Source: Paraburkholderia unamae
Lineage (GTDB): Bacteria; Pseudomonadota; Gammaproteobacteria; Burkholderiales; Burkholderiaceae
NCBI RefSeq assembly: GCF_003268775.1
Contig: NZ_QLSU01000005.1
Coordinates: forward strand, 348,084 to 412,083
Length of the DNA stretch: 64,000 nt
Direction: 5' to 3'
Both the position numbers and the translations under genes were made by a program. Below are positions 48,825 to 58,011 of the stretch, piece by piece (the first letter of the stretch is position 1; each line of letters begins with the position of its first letter). The notes under the pieces are model-generated. The model worked only from the letters and a program-made list of their open reading frames with translations. It did not search any database and was not told where the DNA came from.

Positions 48825-50417
48825 ATGAAATACAAAGACCTGCGCGACTTCGTTGGTCGCCTGGAGACGCTCGGCGAATTGCGCCGCGTCCCGCAAGCCG
48901 TCTCCCCCGTGCTGGAAATGACCGAACTGTGCGACCGCGTCCTGCGCGCGGGCGGTCCGGCCCTACTCTTTGAGAACCGCTCGACGCATGCGTTCCCGGT
49001 GCTCGGCAATCTGTTCGGCACGCCGCGGCGCGTCGCGCTCGGCATGGGCATCGACGCGCCCGGCAGCGACGACGGCGGCAAGGGTGACGATAGCGCCGCG
49101 CTGGAGTCGCTGCGCGACGTGGGGCGCCTGCTCTCGGCGCTGAAGGAACCGGAGCCGCCGCGCGGCCTGCGGGATGCCGGCAAGCTCTTCACGCTCGCCA
49201 AGGCCGTCTGGGACATGGCGCCGAAAACCGTGAGCGCGCCGCCCTGCCAGGAGATCGTCTGGGAAGGCAACGACGTCGATCTCGCGAAGCTGCCCATCCA
49301 GACCTGCTGGCCCGGCGACGCCGGTCCACTCATCACCTGGGGACTGACCGTCACGCGCGGCCCCAACAAGACCCGCCAAAACCTTGGCATCTACCGCCAG
49401 CAGCTCATCGGCCGCAACAAGCTCATCATGCGCTGGCTCGCGCATCGCGGCGGCGCGCTCGATTTTCGCGAATTCGCGCTGAAGCATCCCGGCAAGCCCT
49501 ACCCCGTGGCGGTCGTGCTGGGCGCCGATCCGGCCACCATTCTCGGCGCCGTCACGCCCGTGCCCGACACGCTGTCGGAGTACCAGTTCGCCGGCCTGCT
49601 GCGCGGCGGCCGCACCGAGCTCGCGAAGTGCCTGACGCCCGGCGTCGACACGCTCCAGGTGCCCGCGCGCGCGGAGATCGTGCTCGAAGGCTTCATCTAC
49701 CCGCAGGCGGGCGAGCCGAGCCCCGCGCCCGCCGGCGCACCGCCGCGCCCCGCGAAGGGCGCGAGCGCCGCCTACGAGCACGCGCTCGAAGGCCCGTACG
49801 GCGACCATACGGGCTACTACAACGAGCAGGAGTGGTTTCCCGTGTTCACGGTCGAGCGCATTACCATGCGCCGCGACGCCATCTACCATTCGACCTATAC
49901 GGGCAAACCGCCCGACGAGCCCGCGGTGCTCGGCGTGGCGCTGAACGAAGTGTTCGTGCCACTCCTGCAAAAGCAGTTTCCCGAGATCACGGACTTCTAT
50001 CTGCCTCCCGAGGGATGCAGCTACCGCATGGCGATCGTGCAGATGAAGAAGAGCTACGCCGGGCACGCCAAGCGCGTGATGTTCGGCGTGTGGAGCTTCT
50101 TGCGCCAGTTCATGTATACAAAGTTCATCGTGGTGGTCGACGATGACGTCGATATCCGCGACTGGAAGGAGGTGATCTGGGCGATCACCACGCGTATCGA
50201 CCCAGCGCGCGACACGGTGCTCGTCGAGAACACGCCGATCGACTATCTCGATTTCGCGTCGCCGGTGGCGGGCCTCGGCTCGAAGATGGGGCTCGACGCG
50301 ACCAACAAGTGGCCCGGCGAAACGGACCGCGAATGGGGCCGCGCGATCGAGATGGACGCGGCCGTGAAGACGCGCGTCGATCGCCTGTACGACGAGCTTG
50401 GCCTCGGCCGCAGCTAG
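48825..50417 (+). CDS. ubiD: 4-hydroxy-3-polyprenylbenzoate decarboxylase
   Basis: UbiD is a prenylated-FMN enzyme that decarboxylates the ubiquinone precursor; it needs UbiX to make its cofactor. It has 530 residues from [14 protein letters not shown], which matches family N-termini; upstream in-frame codons do not. Core motifs are [34 protein letters not shown], and [20 protein letters not shown] with the catalytic Glu/Arg region. It is longer than E. coli UbiD (497 residues) because of two low-complexity insertions, DDGGKGDDS (about 83-91) and a Pro/Ala segment (about 300-320). Confidence 0.95.
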   Translation: MKYKDLRDFVGRLETLGELRRVPQAVSPVLEMTELCDRVLRAGGPALLFENRSTHAFPVLGNLFGTPRRVALGMGIDAPGSDDGGKGDDSAALESLRDVGRLLSALKEPEPPRGLRDAGKLFTLAKAVWDMAPKTVSAPPCQEIVWEGNDVDLAKLPIQTCWPGDAGPLITWGLTVTRGPNKTRQNLGIYRQQLIGRNKLIMRWLAHRGGALDFREFALKHPGKPYPVAVVLGADPATILGAVTPVPDTLSEYQFAGLLRGGRTELAKCLTPGVDTLQVPARAEIVLEGFIYPQAGEPSPAPAGAPPRPAKGASAAYEHALEGPYGDHTGYYNEQEWFPVFTVERITMRRDAIYHSTYTGKPPDEPAVLGVALNEVFVPLLQKQFPEITDFYLPPEGCSYRMAIVQMKKSYAGHAKRVMFGVWSFLRQFMYTKFIVVVDDDVDIRDWKEVIWAITTRIDPARDTVLVENTPIDYLDFASPVAGLGSKMGLDATNKWPGETDREWGRAIEMDAAVKTRVDRLYDELGLGRS

Positions 50418-50556
50418 CCATCGCACACGGCTTGCGACCCGGCGCGGTGCGCCGGCCGAATCATCCGCGACGCCCTATTCGCGACGCCGCGCTTCCCGCA
50501 TCGCGGCCCGTGCCAGGCACGAGGCGCGATGCCAGTGAACCTGAGGAGACACGAAG

Positions 50557-52029
50557 ATGAGCTTGTCCGCATCCGAGCGCCTGACACAACTGGACGACCC
50601 CGCCCTCTTCAAGACGCGCGCGTATATCGACGGCGAGTGGAGCGGCGGTGCGGCCACGTTCGCCGTGCTCGACCCCGCCGACAACGCCGAGATCGCGCGC
50701 GTGCCTGACTTCGGCGCCGACGAGGCGCAGCGCGCCATCGCCGCCGCGAACACCGCGCTGCCCACGTGGCGCGCGAAAACGGGCAAGGAGCGCGCAGCGG
50801 TGCTGCGCCGCTGGTTCGACCTCGTGATCGAGCACGCCGACGACCTCGCCGCAATCATGACCGCCGAGCAAGGCAAGCCGCTTGCCGAAGCGCGCGGCGA
50901 AGTGCTGTACGGCGCATCGTTCCTGGAGTGGTTCGCCGAAGAGGCCAAGCGCGTGAACGGCGACGTGCTCGCGAGCCCGGCCGCCGACCGCAAGCTCGTC
51001 GTGCTCAAACAGCCGATCGGCGTGTGCGCGTCCATCACGCCCTGGAATTTCCCGATCGCGATGATCACGCGCAAGGTCGCGCCCGCCATCGCCGCGGGTT
51101 GCACGATCGTCGTGAAGCCGGCCGAGCAAACGCCGCTATCGGCGCTCGCGCTCGCCGAACTCGCCCAGCGCGCGGGCGTGCCCAAGGGCGTGTTCAACGT
51201 GGTCACGGCCGACTCGGCGAACTCCATCGCGATTGGCAAAGCGCTGTGCGAGAGCGACGTGGTGCGCCATCTGTCGTTCACGGGCTCGACGCCGGTGGGC
51301 CGCATCCTCATGGAGCAGTGCGCGCCGACGGTCAAGAAGGTTGCGCTGGAGTTGGGCGGCCACGCGCCCTTCATCGTGTTCGACGACGCCGATCTCGACG
51401 CCGCCGTGGAAGGCGCGATGATCTCGAAATACCGCAACGCGGGTCAGACCTGCGTCTGCACGAACCGCTTCTACGCGCACGAGAAGGTCTACGACGCCTT
51501 CGTCGAAAAGCTCGCCGCCGCCTCGCGCAAGATCAAGGTCGGCAACGGCTTCGAGGATGGCGTGAATCAGGGGCCGTTGATCGACGACGCGGCCGTCGCG
51601 AAGGTCACGCAGCACATTGCCGATGCGACCGCCCAGGGCGCGAAGCTCGTGGCGGGCGGCAAAGTCAGCTCGGGCCGCTACGTGGAGCCGACGGTGCTCG
51701 CCGACGTCACGCGCGACATGCTGATCGCGCGTGAGGAAACCTTCGGACCGGTCGCCGCGGTGTTCCGCTTCAGCGACGAAGCCGAGGTGATCGGCCTCGC
51801 CAACGACACCGAATTCGGCCTCGCCTCCTACTTCTATAGCCGCGATATTGGCCGCGTCTGGCGCGTGGCCGAAGCGCTCGAATACGGCATGGTGGGCATC
51901 AACACCGGGCTCATTTCGAACGAGGTCGCGCCGTTCGGCGGCGTCAAGCAGTCGGGCCTGGGGCGCGAAGGCTCGAAGTACGGCATCGACGAATATGTCG
52001 AGCTCAAATACCTGTGCATCGGGGTTTGA
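50557..52029 (+). CDS. gabD: NAD(P)-dependent succinate-semialdehyde dehydrogenase
   Basis: This aldehyde dehydrogenase oxidises succinate semialdehyde to succinate, the end of the GABA shunt. It has 490 residues. Motifs are ITPWNFPIAMITRKVAPAIA, FTGSTPVGRILMEQ, catalytic Glu in ALELGGHAPFIVFDDADLD, and the nucleophile Cys299 in NAGQTCVCTNRF. The C-terminal GVKQSGLGREGSKYGIDEYV is typical of GabD. AGGAG precedes the ATG. A second cysteine two residues after the nucleophile (CVC) is common in GabD and may be redox sensitive. No gabT is nearby. Confidence 0.93.
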   Translation: MSLSASERLTQLDDPALFKTRAYIDGEWSGGAATFAVLDPADNAEIARVPDFGADEAQRAIAAANTALPTWRAKTGKERAAVLRRWFDLVIEHADDLAAIMTAEQGKPLAEARGEVLYGASFLEWFAEEAKRVNGDVLASPAADRKLVVLKQPIGVCASITPWNFPIAMITRKVAPAIAAGCTIVVKPAEQTPLSALALAELAQRAGVPKGVFNVVTADSANSIAIGKALCESDVVRHLSFTGSTPVGRILMEQCAPTVKKVALELGGHAPFIVFDDADLDAAVEGAMISKYRNAGQTCVCTNRFYAHEKVYDAFVEKLAAASRKIKVGNGFEDGVNQGPLIDDAAVAKVTQHIADATAQGAKLVAGGKVSSGRYVEPTVLADVTRDMLIAREETFGPVAAVFRFSDEAEVIGLANDTEFGLASYFYSRDIGRVWRVAEALEYGMVGINTGLISNEVAPFGGVKQSGLGREGSKYGIDEYVELKYLCIGV

Positions 52030-52120
52030 GATTCACTTGAACCACTGACCGGCGCATCGCCCGCGCTCTCGCACGCGGGCGGCGCCGGCGCGCAGTCCAT
52101 ACCAACAAGAAATCGTTTTC

Positions 52121-52795
52121 ATGCCTCACGTCTCCCTGCTTTCCGACGGCTTTTTTCTGTCGCTTTCGCTGTGCCTCGACATCGGTCTCGTCAACGTCGC
52201 CATCATTTCGCTCACGCTCACACACGGCTTTCGCGCGGGCTTCTGGCTCGGCCTCGGCTCGTGCCTGGGCGACCTCATCTACGCCGCGCTCGCGCTTGCG
52301 GGCATGGCCGCGCTGTTGCAGTTTTCGGCCGTGCGCTGGATCGTGTGGATCGGCGGTTCGGCGCTGCTGCTGATGCTCACCTGGAAGATGGCGCGCGAAG
52401 CGCTCAATCCGGCAACGGCACCTCCCGTGGAAGGCGAAGCCGACAGCACCGCCCCGCTGCCCAAGCCGTGGCGCAGCTTCGGGCGCGGCGTGCTGCTCGC
52501 GCTCTCGTCGCCGAGCGCGATTCTGTGGTTCGCGGCCGTCGGCGGCGCGCTGATCGCCAAATCGGGCGCAACGAGCGCGGGCGCGGCTTCGCTCTTTCTG
52601 CTGGGGTTCTTCGCGGGCGGGCTCGGCTGGACCCTGTTCCTGTGCGGCCTCGCGAGCCACGGGCGCAAGCGCGCCGGCACCGGCCTGCTGCGCGCCTGCC
52701 ACGTCCTCTCGGCGCTGCTCTTCGCCTGGTTCTCATACAGCGTGATCGTGCACGGCTATCACGACCTGATCCTGCAAGGCGCGGCCGCGACGTAA
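52121..52795 (+). CDS. LysE/RhtB family amino-acid exporter
   Basis: The 224-residue membrane protein has about six hydrophobic segments. The family signature covers LCLDIGLVNVAIISLTLTHG and FRAGFWLGLGSCLGDLIYAAL, where RhtB-type proteins have GPN/GD motifs; the first Gly-Pro is replaced. It also has SPSAILWFAAVGG in segment 4. Members export amino acids or derivatives by proton antiport. It lies 91 bases downstream of gabD and could be cotranscribed. Substrate unknown. Confidence 0.88.
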   Translation: MPHVSLLSDGFFLSLSLCLDIGLVNVAIISLTLTHGFRAGFWLGLGSCLGDLIYAALALAGMAALLQFSAVRWIVWIGGSALLLMLTWKMAREALNPATAPPVEGEADSTAPLPKPWRSFGRGVLLALSSPSAILWFAAVGGALIAKSGATSAGAASLFLLGFFAGGLGWTLFLCGLASHGRKRAGTGLLRACHVLSALLFAWFSYSVIVHGYHDLILQGAAAT

Positions 52796-52842
52796 TGCGC
52801 GTGCGTGCGACGCGTTAGACGCGTTAAGTGCGCTCAAAAAGA

Positions 52843-52879
52843 AACGGCGCAACGCGGCATGAGCCGGCGTTGCGCCGTT
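52843..52879 (-). terminator. terminator downstream of the small secreted protein
   Basis: The 13-bp stem AACGGCGCAACGC/GCGTTGCGCCGTT has an 11-base loop and, on the minus strand, is followed by CTTTTTGAG. It lies between convergent genes. Confidence 0.85.
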
Positions 52880-52921
52880 CGAAAAGCTTGATGCCCGGGC
52901 GGCCCATGCCGCCCGGCACGC

Positions 52922-53242
52922 TCAATGACGGTAGTAACCACCGTGGCCGTAGTAGCCGCGACCGTAATAGCCACGGCCGTAGTAACCGTGGTGCCAGTAC
53001 GGACGGCCATAGTAGCCACCGTAGCCGCCGACGACGACGGCGGGCGGCGGCGCATAGACCACCGGAGGCGGCGCGTAGACGACGGGCGGGGGCGGCGGTG
53101 CGTAGACCGGCGCGGCATAAACCGGATAAGCCGGGGCCACCGGGATACCGATGCCGATACCCACCGAAACGTGCGCCTGAGCCGCGCTGACGAACCCCAC
53201 ACCCAGCGCAGCGGCAACGATGAACGAAACGGTCTTTTTCAC
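52922..53242 (-). CDS. small secreted Pro/Tyr/Gly-rich repeat protein
   Basis: The 106-residue protein starts at a GTG (KKTVSFIVAAALGVGF follows) with AGGAG seven bases upstream. Residues 1-22 are a signal peptide cleaved after AQA. The mature protein has a tandem YAPPP repeat (about residues 48-72) followed by YYGRG repeats to the end, with several His. Proteins of this look are often annotated as YXWGXW or hypothetical in Burkholderia; the function is unknown and a cell-envelope or matrix role is only a guess. It is a one-gene unit with its own terminator. Confidence 0.8.
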   Translation of the reverse strand: MKKTVSFIVAAALGVGFVSAAQAHVSVGIGIGIPVAPAYPVYAAPVYAPPPPPVVYAPPPVVYAPPPAVVVGGYGGYYGRPYWHHGYYGRGYYGRGYYGHGGYYRH

Positions 53243-53642
53243 TTCTCTTCTCCTGGCGGCGGCCAACGACGGCGACGCTCACATGACGGGCACAGCCCAC
53301 GTATTCAATGTATCGAAAACGGGGACGCGCAATGGTAGCCATTTGTTTCGAATTGCAATCCCGTTCGCGGGCCGCCAGGCGCCTTGCCAGGCCCGCCCCG
53401 CAAGGCAGAGGCCCCAAAGCGCCGCAAGCGCGCCTCGTCGAGGCGCAATTCGTCACACATTCGACAATCCCGTCATTCTTACCGGCACAGCCGCGCCTCC
53501 GTGTAACTTTCCCGGTAATGTTTGATTACAAATTGGTTGATCAAGCCCGGAAACGACGATGCCCGGTCCTGAGACCGGGCATCGTGTCGAGTCAGTCGGC
53601 CGGCCGCACGAGCGCAGCCGGTCGTGTCGTGGAAGTCCTCCG
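53243..53642. other. intergenic region with a terminator
   Basis: About 400 bases. The end near 53,243-53,360 is the upstream region of the secreted protein. A terminator-like hairpin lies at 53556-53585. No supported gene in between. Confidence 0.55.
53556..53585. terminator. hairpin downstream of the 53-residue protein gene
   Basis: Perfect 12-bp arms ACGATGCCCGGT/ACCGGGCATCGT around CCTGAG, 58 bases past the stop of the small gene. T runs are weak, so it may be a terminator or an mRNA 3' stabiliser. Confidence 0.65.
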
Positions 53643-53804
53643 CTATCCGACCTTTACGTAGGTGAACTCGCGCGTGACGTTCGGTGGCACGTAAGCGCCG
53701 CTGATGCGTACGCGCGGCGAGAGGCGCTTTTTCTGATCCCACCAGCGGCGGCGTTGAACGGGCGTGAGGAACCTCAGATGCTTTCGGTAAGCGAATATGC
53801 TCAT
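53643..53804 (-). CDS. small basic hypothetical protein (53 residues)
   Basis: The frame MSIFAYRKHLRFLTPVQRRR then WWDQKKRLSPRVRISGAYVP and PNVTREFTYVKVG starts with an ATG preceded by GGGGAG at seven bases and ends just before a strong hairpin. It is strongly basic with an Arg/Lys cluster around a WWDQKK core, which suggests nucleic-acid or membrane contact. I do not recognise a family. The frame is open upstream and includes a hydrophobic stretch, so a longer membrane form is possible, but the ribosome site favours the short start. Confidence 0.6.
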   Translation of the reverse strand: MSIFAYRKHLRFLTPVQRRRWWDQKKRLSPRVRISGAYVPPNVTREFTYVKVG

Positions 53805-54329
53805 GGCGAACTCCCCGAATCGGACTACCGACAGGAACAAACCCAATTGCACGACTGCAACAACGAAACCGAAACGATTAAAAGTATTGTGCTCAGATTC
53901 CGCGACAGCAATTGCGGTGTTGCGAGATAGCCTCACTGGCATCTTATATGTGCAATGGACTATCCGTTGCGCCATGCGCGTGTTGGGCGCGGGCTGCTCC
54001 GCAGCCTCAGCAGAGACCGTGCCGCGCGCAACATCGGCAGTTGTAATCGAAGCGTCGGCGCAGCATCGGTACGAAAGCGAACATTTCGCGCGCCGGGCGC
54101 GGCGCCGGCGCAACACCCGCTCCAAGGCAGCGCGCCTGGTCCGTCGGAAGCACTGTAGCGGATCGCGGAAAACCCTGACGCGAGAGCCAACACTTTCCGT
54201 CACTTCAATAGCGCCGCTCCGACTCCGCCGCTTTGCGCGAGGCGCGCGCCGGCACAATGATCGTGAATACTGGCAAGCCGTAAGCCGTGTTAATGTTGCG
54301 CCCACGGGACTCACCGACGAGAACGCACA
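53805..54329. other. intergenic region between the small hypothetical gene and the EthD-type gene
   Basis: About 525 bases with a moderately AT-rich patch near 53,860-53,950, likely the promoter of the 53-residue gene. Long frames on both strands are poor in coding character. Nothing else is supported. Confidence 0.5.
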
Positions 54330-54650
54330 ATGATCAAGGTCAGCATCCTCTATCCGTATCGCGAGAACGGGCGTTTCGACACCGGGTACTACTGCACGCA
54401 CCACATGCCGCTTGCGGCGAAGCTGTTCGGTGACTCGCTCCGGGGCTGGTCCGTCGATATCGGCATCAATGCGGGGCCGCCAGGCACGCCGCCCCCGTAT
54501 GTCGCGGCCGGGCACTTCCTGTTCGAGACGGTCGATGCGTTCTACGCCGTATTTCAACCGCACGCCGACACGCTCCTCGACGACATTCCAAACTATACCG
54601 ACGGCGGAAATGGCACGATTCTGATCAGCGAGATCAAGGTGTCCGTCTGA
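54330..54650 (+). CDS. EthD family protein
   Basis: The 106-residue protein opens MIKVSILYPYRENGRFDTGYYCTHHMPLA, the classical EthD (dimeric alpha/beta barrel) start with the HMPL motif. It ends with DDIPNYTDGGNGTILISEIK. EthD proteins accompany ether or quinone degradation enzymes and may be small isomerases or reductases; no such partner is adjacent, so the role is unknown. The ribosome site is weak (GAGAACG). Confidence 0.85.
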   Translation: MIKVSILYPYRENGRFDTGYYCTHHMPLAAKLFGDSLRGWSVDIGINAGPPGTPPPYVAAGHFLFETVDAFYAVFQPHADTLLDDIPNYTDGGNGTILISEIKVSV

Positions 54651-54755
54651 GCGCACCGCACCCGGTGCAACGAGACCGGATAGACCGCGACCTCGCCTGA
54701 CAAGCCGCCACACGCCAACCACGCTGCCACTTACCACAAGAAGGAAACAACACCG

Positions 54756-55319
54756 ATGTTCGGCGATATCGCCCGCTTTCTGCTCAATACGGTCTTCACA
54801 CTGTTCGGCGCGGCGCTGCTGCTGCGCGCCTGGTTGCAGTACGTGCGCGTGCCGCCGTACAACCCCGTCACGCACGCCATCCAGCAGGTCACCAACTGGC
54901 TCGTGCTGCCGCTGCGGCACGTCATTCCCGGCGTGCGCGGCATCGACTGGGCCAGCGTCGTCGCGGCGCTCGTCGCGGCCGTCGTCTATGTGCTGCTGAT
55001 GGTGTGGATCGCGGGCGTCGACCCGTTCGGCCTCTTGCCGACGCTTCTGATCGTAGCCGTGCTCACGCTCGTGAAATGGGCGCTCAACCTGCTGATCTGG
55101 CTGACGATCCTGATGGCGCTGCTCTCGTGGCTCAACCCGCGCTCGGCGGCAATGCCCGTGCTGTTCCAGTTGACGGCGCCGTTCCTGAACCCGCTGCGCC
55201 GCATCCTGCCGAACCTGGGCGGGCTCGACCTCTCGCCTATCCTGCTGTTCGTGATCGTGCAGGTGCTGCTGATGGTGGTTACGCGCGCAGCCGTTTCGCT
55301 CACGCTCTTCGGGATCTGA
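54756..55319 (+). CDS. YggT family integral membrane protein
   Basis: The 187-residue protein has four strong hydrophobic segments in two similar halves. Each half has the YGGT pattern of a hydrophobic helix, an aromatic/Pro loop and a second helix (AALLLRAWLQYVRVPPYNPV; LMALLSWLNPRSAAMP with PFLNPLRRILPNLGG). The family is widespread and is linked to membrane integrity or osmotic balance; a related factor assists FtsZ-ring and photosystem assembly elsewhere. AGAAGGAAAC precedes the ATG. Confidence 0.9.
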   Translation: MFGDIARFLLNTVFTLFGAALLLRAWLQYVRVPPYNPVTHAIQQVTNWLVLPLRHVIPGVRGIDWASVVAALVAAVVYVLLMVWIAGVDPFGLLPTLLIVAVLTLVKWALNLLIWLTILMALLSWLNPRSAAMPVLFQLTAPFLNPLRRILPNLGGLDLSPILLFVIVQVLLMVVTRAAVSLTLFGI

Positions 55320-55389
55320 ACGGAACCCCGGTGCTTACCGGTTTGCGTATCTGACGGCGCGCCTTGCGCCATCAGATACGGTTGCGTCA

Positions 55390-55419
55390 TTGCGCAAACG
55401 CGTGAAAACCGCGTAAAAT
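55390..55419 (+). promoter_or_regulatory. candidate promoter of tRNA-Gly
   Basis: TTGCGC (55390-55395) and TAAAAT (55414-55419) are 18 bases apart, ending ten bases before the mature tRNA. Confidence 0.65.
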
Positions 55420-55429
55420 GGCGCGCTCT

Positions 55430-55504
55430 GCGGGCGTCGTATAATGGCCATTACCCCAGCTTCCCAAGCTGGAGACGTGGGTTCGATTCCCATCGCCCGC
55501 TCCA
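55430..55504 (+). tRNA. tRNA-Gly (anticodon CCC)
   Basis: Acceptor GCGGGCG pairs with CGCCCGC, discriminator T, encoded CCA. The anticodon arm CAGCTTCCCAAGCTG gives CCC, and the T arm GTGGGTTCGATTCCCAT is normal. The length is 75 bases including CCA. It reads GGG glycine codons. Confidence 0.98.
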
Positions 55505-55781
55505 CGTCGGCTTACCGACCTCTCTTCGAGGCGTCGAGCGCCCTTCCCGGGCCGCCCCTGCACGCTTCACCGGCACACGCCGGGCAGACCTGAACTCCTC
55601 CGTTGCACAATGCAGTCTGGCGCTTCTCGGGTTCTCCCGCACGCGCCGCGAGCCGGTCAGCCGATCCACTGATACGCCATATTGCCGGGTCAGCCGGCGG
55701 GTTACGCACGACCGCACGACTACCGCAAAATGACTCGCCGCGCGCCCTCGGGCGCGCCAGTCTCCAATGGAAGAATTCTTC

Positions 55782-55991
55782 ATGTCCCGGACGAGCGCGA
55801 TCGCCTTGATCGTGAGATCGCGCAAGTCCCTTCTCGCCGACGCCGAAGAGCGCATGCCCGCCGACGCCGAGCGTCTGAACGCCGCCGCCGCGGACCTCAC
55901 CCGCCTGCTGCTCGACGTGCGCGCCGGTCGTGTGAATGCGTTCGAGCTGAACCAGCCCACGCGAATGCGGGTTTTCATTTCCGCCGACTGA
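55782..55991 (+). CDS. small hypothetical protein (69 residues)
   Basis: The frame starts MSRTSAIALIVRSRKSLLA and continues with an Ala/Asp/Glu-rich helix (ERLNAAAADLTRLLLDV) to NQPTRMRVFISAD. GC-ending codons are nearly constant, as in neighbouring real genes, and GGAAGAA lies upstream. An earlier ATG would add five residues (MEEFF). No family recognised. It is between tRNA-Gly and trmB, on the same strand. Confidence 0.5.
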   Translation: MSRTSAIALIVRSRKSLLADAEERMPADAERLNAAAADLTRLLLDVRAGRVNAFELNQPTRMRVFISAD

Positions 55992-56214
55992 CTGAGCCGG
56001 CCGCACTGACTGCCCGGTAACACCGCGTGACGCAGCAGGCCGACCGCCCCGCGCCCCGCCGGAGCCGTTGCGCCGCGCTGATATAATGCGCGACGGCTGT
56101 GGAGCCGCCAGGCTCCGAGCGCGCAGCGGCGCATCAGGCGCCCGCATTACGGCGCAGCCCGGCCCCCTTACCGATAGCCGCGAAATCCGCCGCTCTCACG
56201 ACCCATCCGCGAAG

Positions 56215-56997
56215 ATGAATCACGATCCCAACGACGCAGTCCGCCCCGACTGCACGCCGTCCGACGCAGCGGACGCCGCCTCCGATACGAACGCACAATC
56301 CGGCGCCACCGCCGACGACGCCCTGCACCATCGCCGCATCCGTAGCTTCGTGACCCGCGCCGGCCGCGTCTCGACCGGCCAGCGCCGCGCGCTCGACGAA
56401 TACGGCCCGCGCTTCGTCGTGCCGTACACCCCCGAGGCCGCCGACTGGGACACCGTGTTCGGACGCCATGCGCCGCGCGTGCTGGAGATCGGATTCGGGA
56501 TGGGAGCCAGCACGGCGGAAATCGCCGCGCTGCGCCCGCAGGACGACTTCCTCGGCGTGGAAGTCCACGAGCCGGGCGTTGGCGCGCTGCTCAAGCTGAT
56601 CGGCGAGCAGAACCTGAGCAATATCCGCATCATCCAGCACGATGCGGTGGAAGTGCTCGAACACATGATCGCGCCCGCGAGCCTCGACGGCGTGCACATC
56701 TTCTTCCCGGACCCGTGGCACAAGGCGCGCCACCACAAGCGCCGCCTGATCCAGCCGAAGTTCGTCGCGCACCTCGTCTCGCGCATGAAGCCGGGCGCGT
56801 ACCTGCACTGCGCGACCGACTGGCAGAACTACGCGGAACAGATGCTGGAAGTGCTCGGCGCGGAACCCACACTGGAAAATACGGCCGCCGACTACGCGCC
56901 GCGCCCCGATTACCGGCCGGTCACGAAGTTCGAGCGCCGCGGCCTGCGCCTGGGTCACGGCGTGTGGGATCTGGTGTTCCGCCGCCGCGCGGACTGA
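56215..56997 (+). CDS. trmB: tRNA (guanine-N7-)-methyltransferase
   Basis: TrmB methylates G46 in the variable loop of tRNA using S-adenosylmethionine. It has 260 residues from [13 protein letters not shown]; residues 1-35 are a disordered Asp/Ala-rich extension. Family motifs are [23 protein letters not shown]-binding [31 protein letters not shown] (catalytic Asp), and [19 protein letters not shown]. Earlier in-frame ATGs are possible, but the upstream sequence has no conserved features. Confidence 0.95.
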   Translation: MNHDPNDAVRPDCTPSDAADAASDTNAQSGATADDALHHRRIRSFVTRAGRVSTGQRRALDEYGPRFVVPYTPEAADWDTVFGRHAPRVLEIGFGMGASTAEIAALRPQDDFLGVEVHEPGVGALLKLIGEQNLSNIRIIQHDAVEVLEHMIAPASLDGVHIFFPDPWHKARHHKRRLIQPKFVAHLVSRMKPGAYLHCATDWQNYAEQMLEVLGAEPTLENTAADYAPRPDYRPVTKFERRGLRLGHGVWDLVFRRRAD

Positions 56998-57013
56998 AAC
57001 CGCCAGCCGCAAG

Positions 57014-57055
57014 AAAAACGGGCGCCATGATGTCATCGGCGCCCGTTGTGTTTTT
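57014..57055. terminator. terminator between convergent trmB and uppP
   Basis: The 10-bp stem AACGGGCGCC/GGCGCCCGTT is flanked by AAAA on one side and GTGTTTTT on the other, so it can act in both directions. Confidence 0.88.
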
Positions 57056-57911
57056 AATCGTCCCAGCCTAGCCCGCCGCCGTAACCGAGCAGCAGGATCA
57101 CGAGACCGAACACGATGCGGTACCACGCGAAGGCCGTGAAGTCGTGCGAAGCGACGAAGCGCAGCAGCCAGCGCACGCACGCGAACGCACTCACGAACGC
57201 GGCGACGAACCCGATTCCGAAAATGCCGAGCCAGTCCATGGAGAGCACTTGCCAGCTCTTGTGCAGTTCATAGACGGTCGCGCCGAAGATCACGGGAATC
57301 GCGAGGAAAAACGAGAACTCGGTCGCGACGCGCCGATCGAGGCCGAACAGCATGCCGCCGATGATGGTCGAGCCGGAGCGCGACATGCCCGGAATCAGCG
57401 CGAAACACTGGGCGCAGCCCACCTTGAACGCATCGAGCGGCGAGATCTCGTCAATCGAGTTCACGCGCGCGCCGCGCTGCTCCGCGACCGGCCGCCCTTT
57501 TGCGGCGGCGCGCATACGGCTTTCGACCCAAAGGATGACGAGACCACCGCCCACGAGCGCGAACGCCACGGGCACCGGCGCGAACAGCACCGACTTGATC
57601 GCCTTTTCGAAACTCAGCCCGAGAACGACCGCCGGAATCGTCGCGATGATCACGTTGAGCGCAAAGCGCCGCGCGTCGGGGCGCCTGGGCAGGCCCACGA
57701 TCACGTTGCCGATCTTGCGCCGGAACTCCCAGCACACCGCGAGGATCGCGCCGAACTGGATCACCACGTCAAAGGTCTTGGCAAACTCGCCCTCGAAATT
57801 AAGCAGGCTGCCCACGACGATCAGATGCCCCGTGCTCGAAACGGGCAGAAACTCCGTGAGGCCTTCGACGATGCCGAGAATCAAGGCCTTGCAGGTCAAA
57901 ATCCAGTCCAT
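57054..57911 (-). CDS. uppP: undecaprenyl-diphosphatase
   Basis: UppP (BacA) recycles undecaprenyl diphosphate, the lipid carrier of cell-wall synthesis, and can give bacitracin resistance. The 285-residue membrane protein has about eight helices. The catalytic motifs are [21 protein letters not shown] (Glu17 region) and [16 protein letters not shown]. The start [13 protein letters not shown] is chosen because the upstream 21 codons are not family-like and AGGG lies before the ATG. Confidence 0.96.
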   Translation of the reverse strand: MDWILTCKALILGIVEGLTEFLPVSSTGHLIVVGSLLNFEGEFAKTFDVVIQFGAILAVCWEFRRKIGNVIVGLPRRPDARRFALNVIIATIPAVVLGLSFEKAIKSVLFAPVPVAFALVGGGLVILWVESRMRAAAKGRPVAEQRGARVNSIDEISPLDAFKVGCAQCFALIPGMSRSGSTIIGGMLFGLDRRVATEFSFFLAIPVIFGATVYELHKSWQVLSMDWLGIFGIGFVAAFVSAFACVRWLLRFVASHDFTAFAWYRIVFGLVILLLGYGGGLGWDD

Positions 57912-58011
57912 CCCTTTTATCCCTCTTTTTTCGTGAGAACGCGCGTGGGCTGTGCGGCGCGCGCCACGCCACACAGCCGACCACGACCACGCGCGCCGCT
58001 TTCTCGCCGGC

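Noticed and set aside
53643..54920. 425-codon minus-strand frame
   Set aside because: It runs antisense through the EthD and YggT genes; only its last 53 codons have a ribosome site and gene-like end.
55451..56134. Minus-strand 227- and 211-codon frames over tRNA-Gly and the small gene
   Set aside because: They overlap the tRNA, have poor codon character and no motifs.
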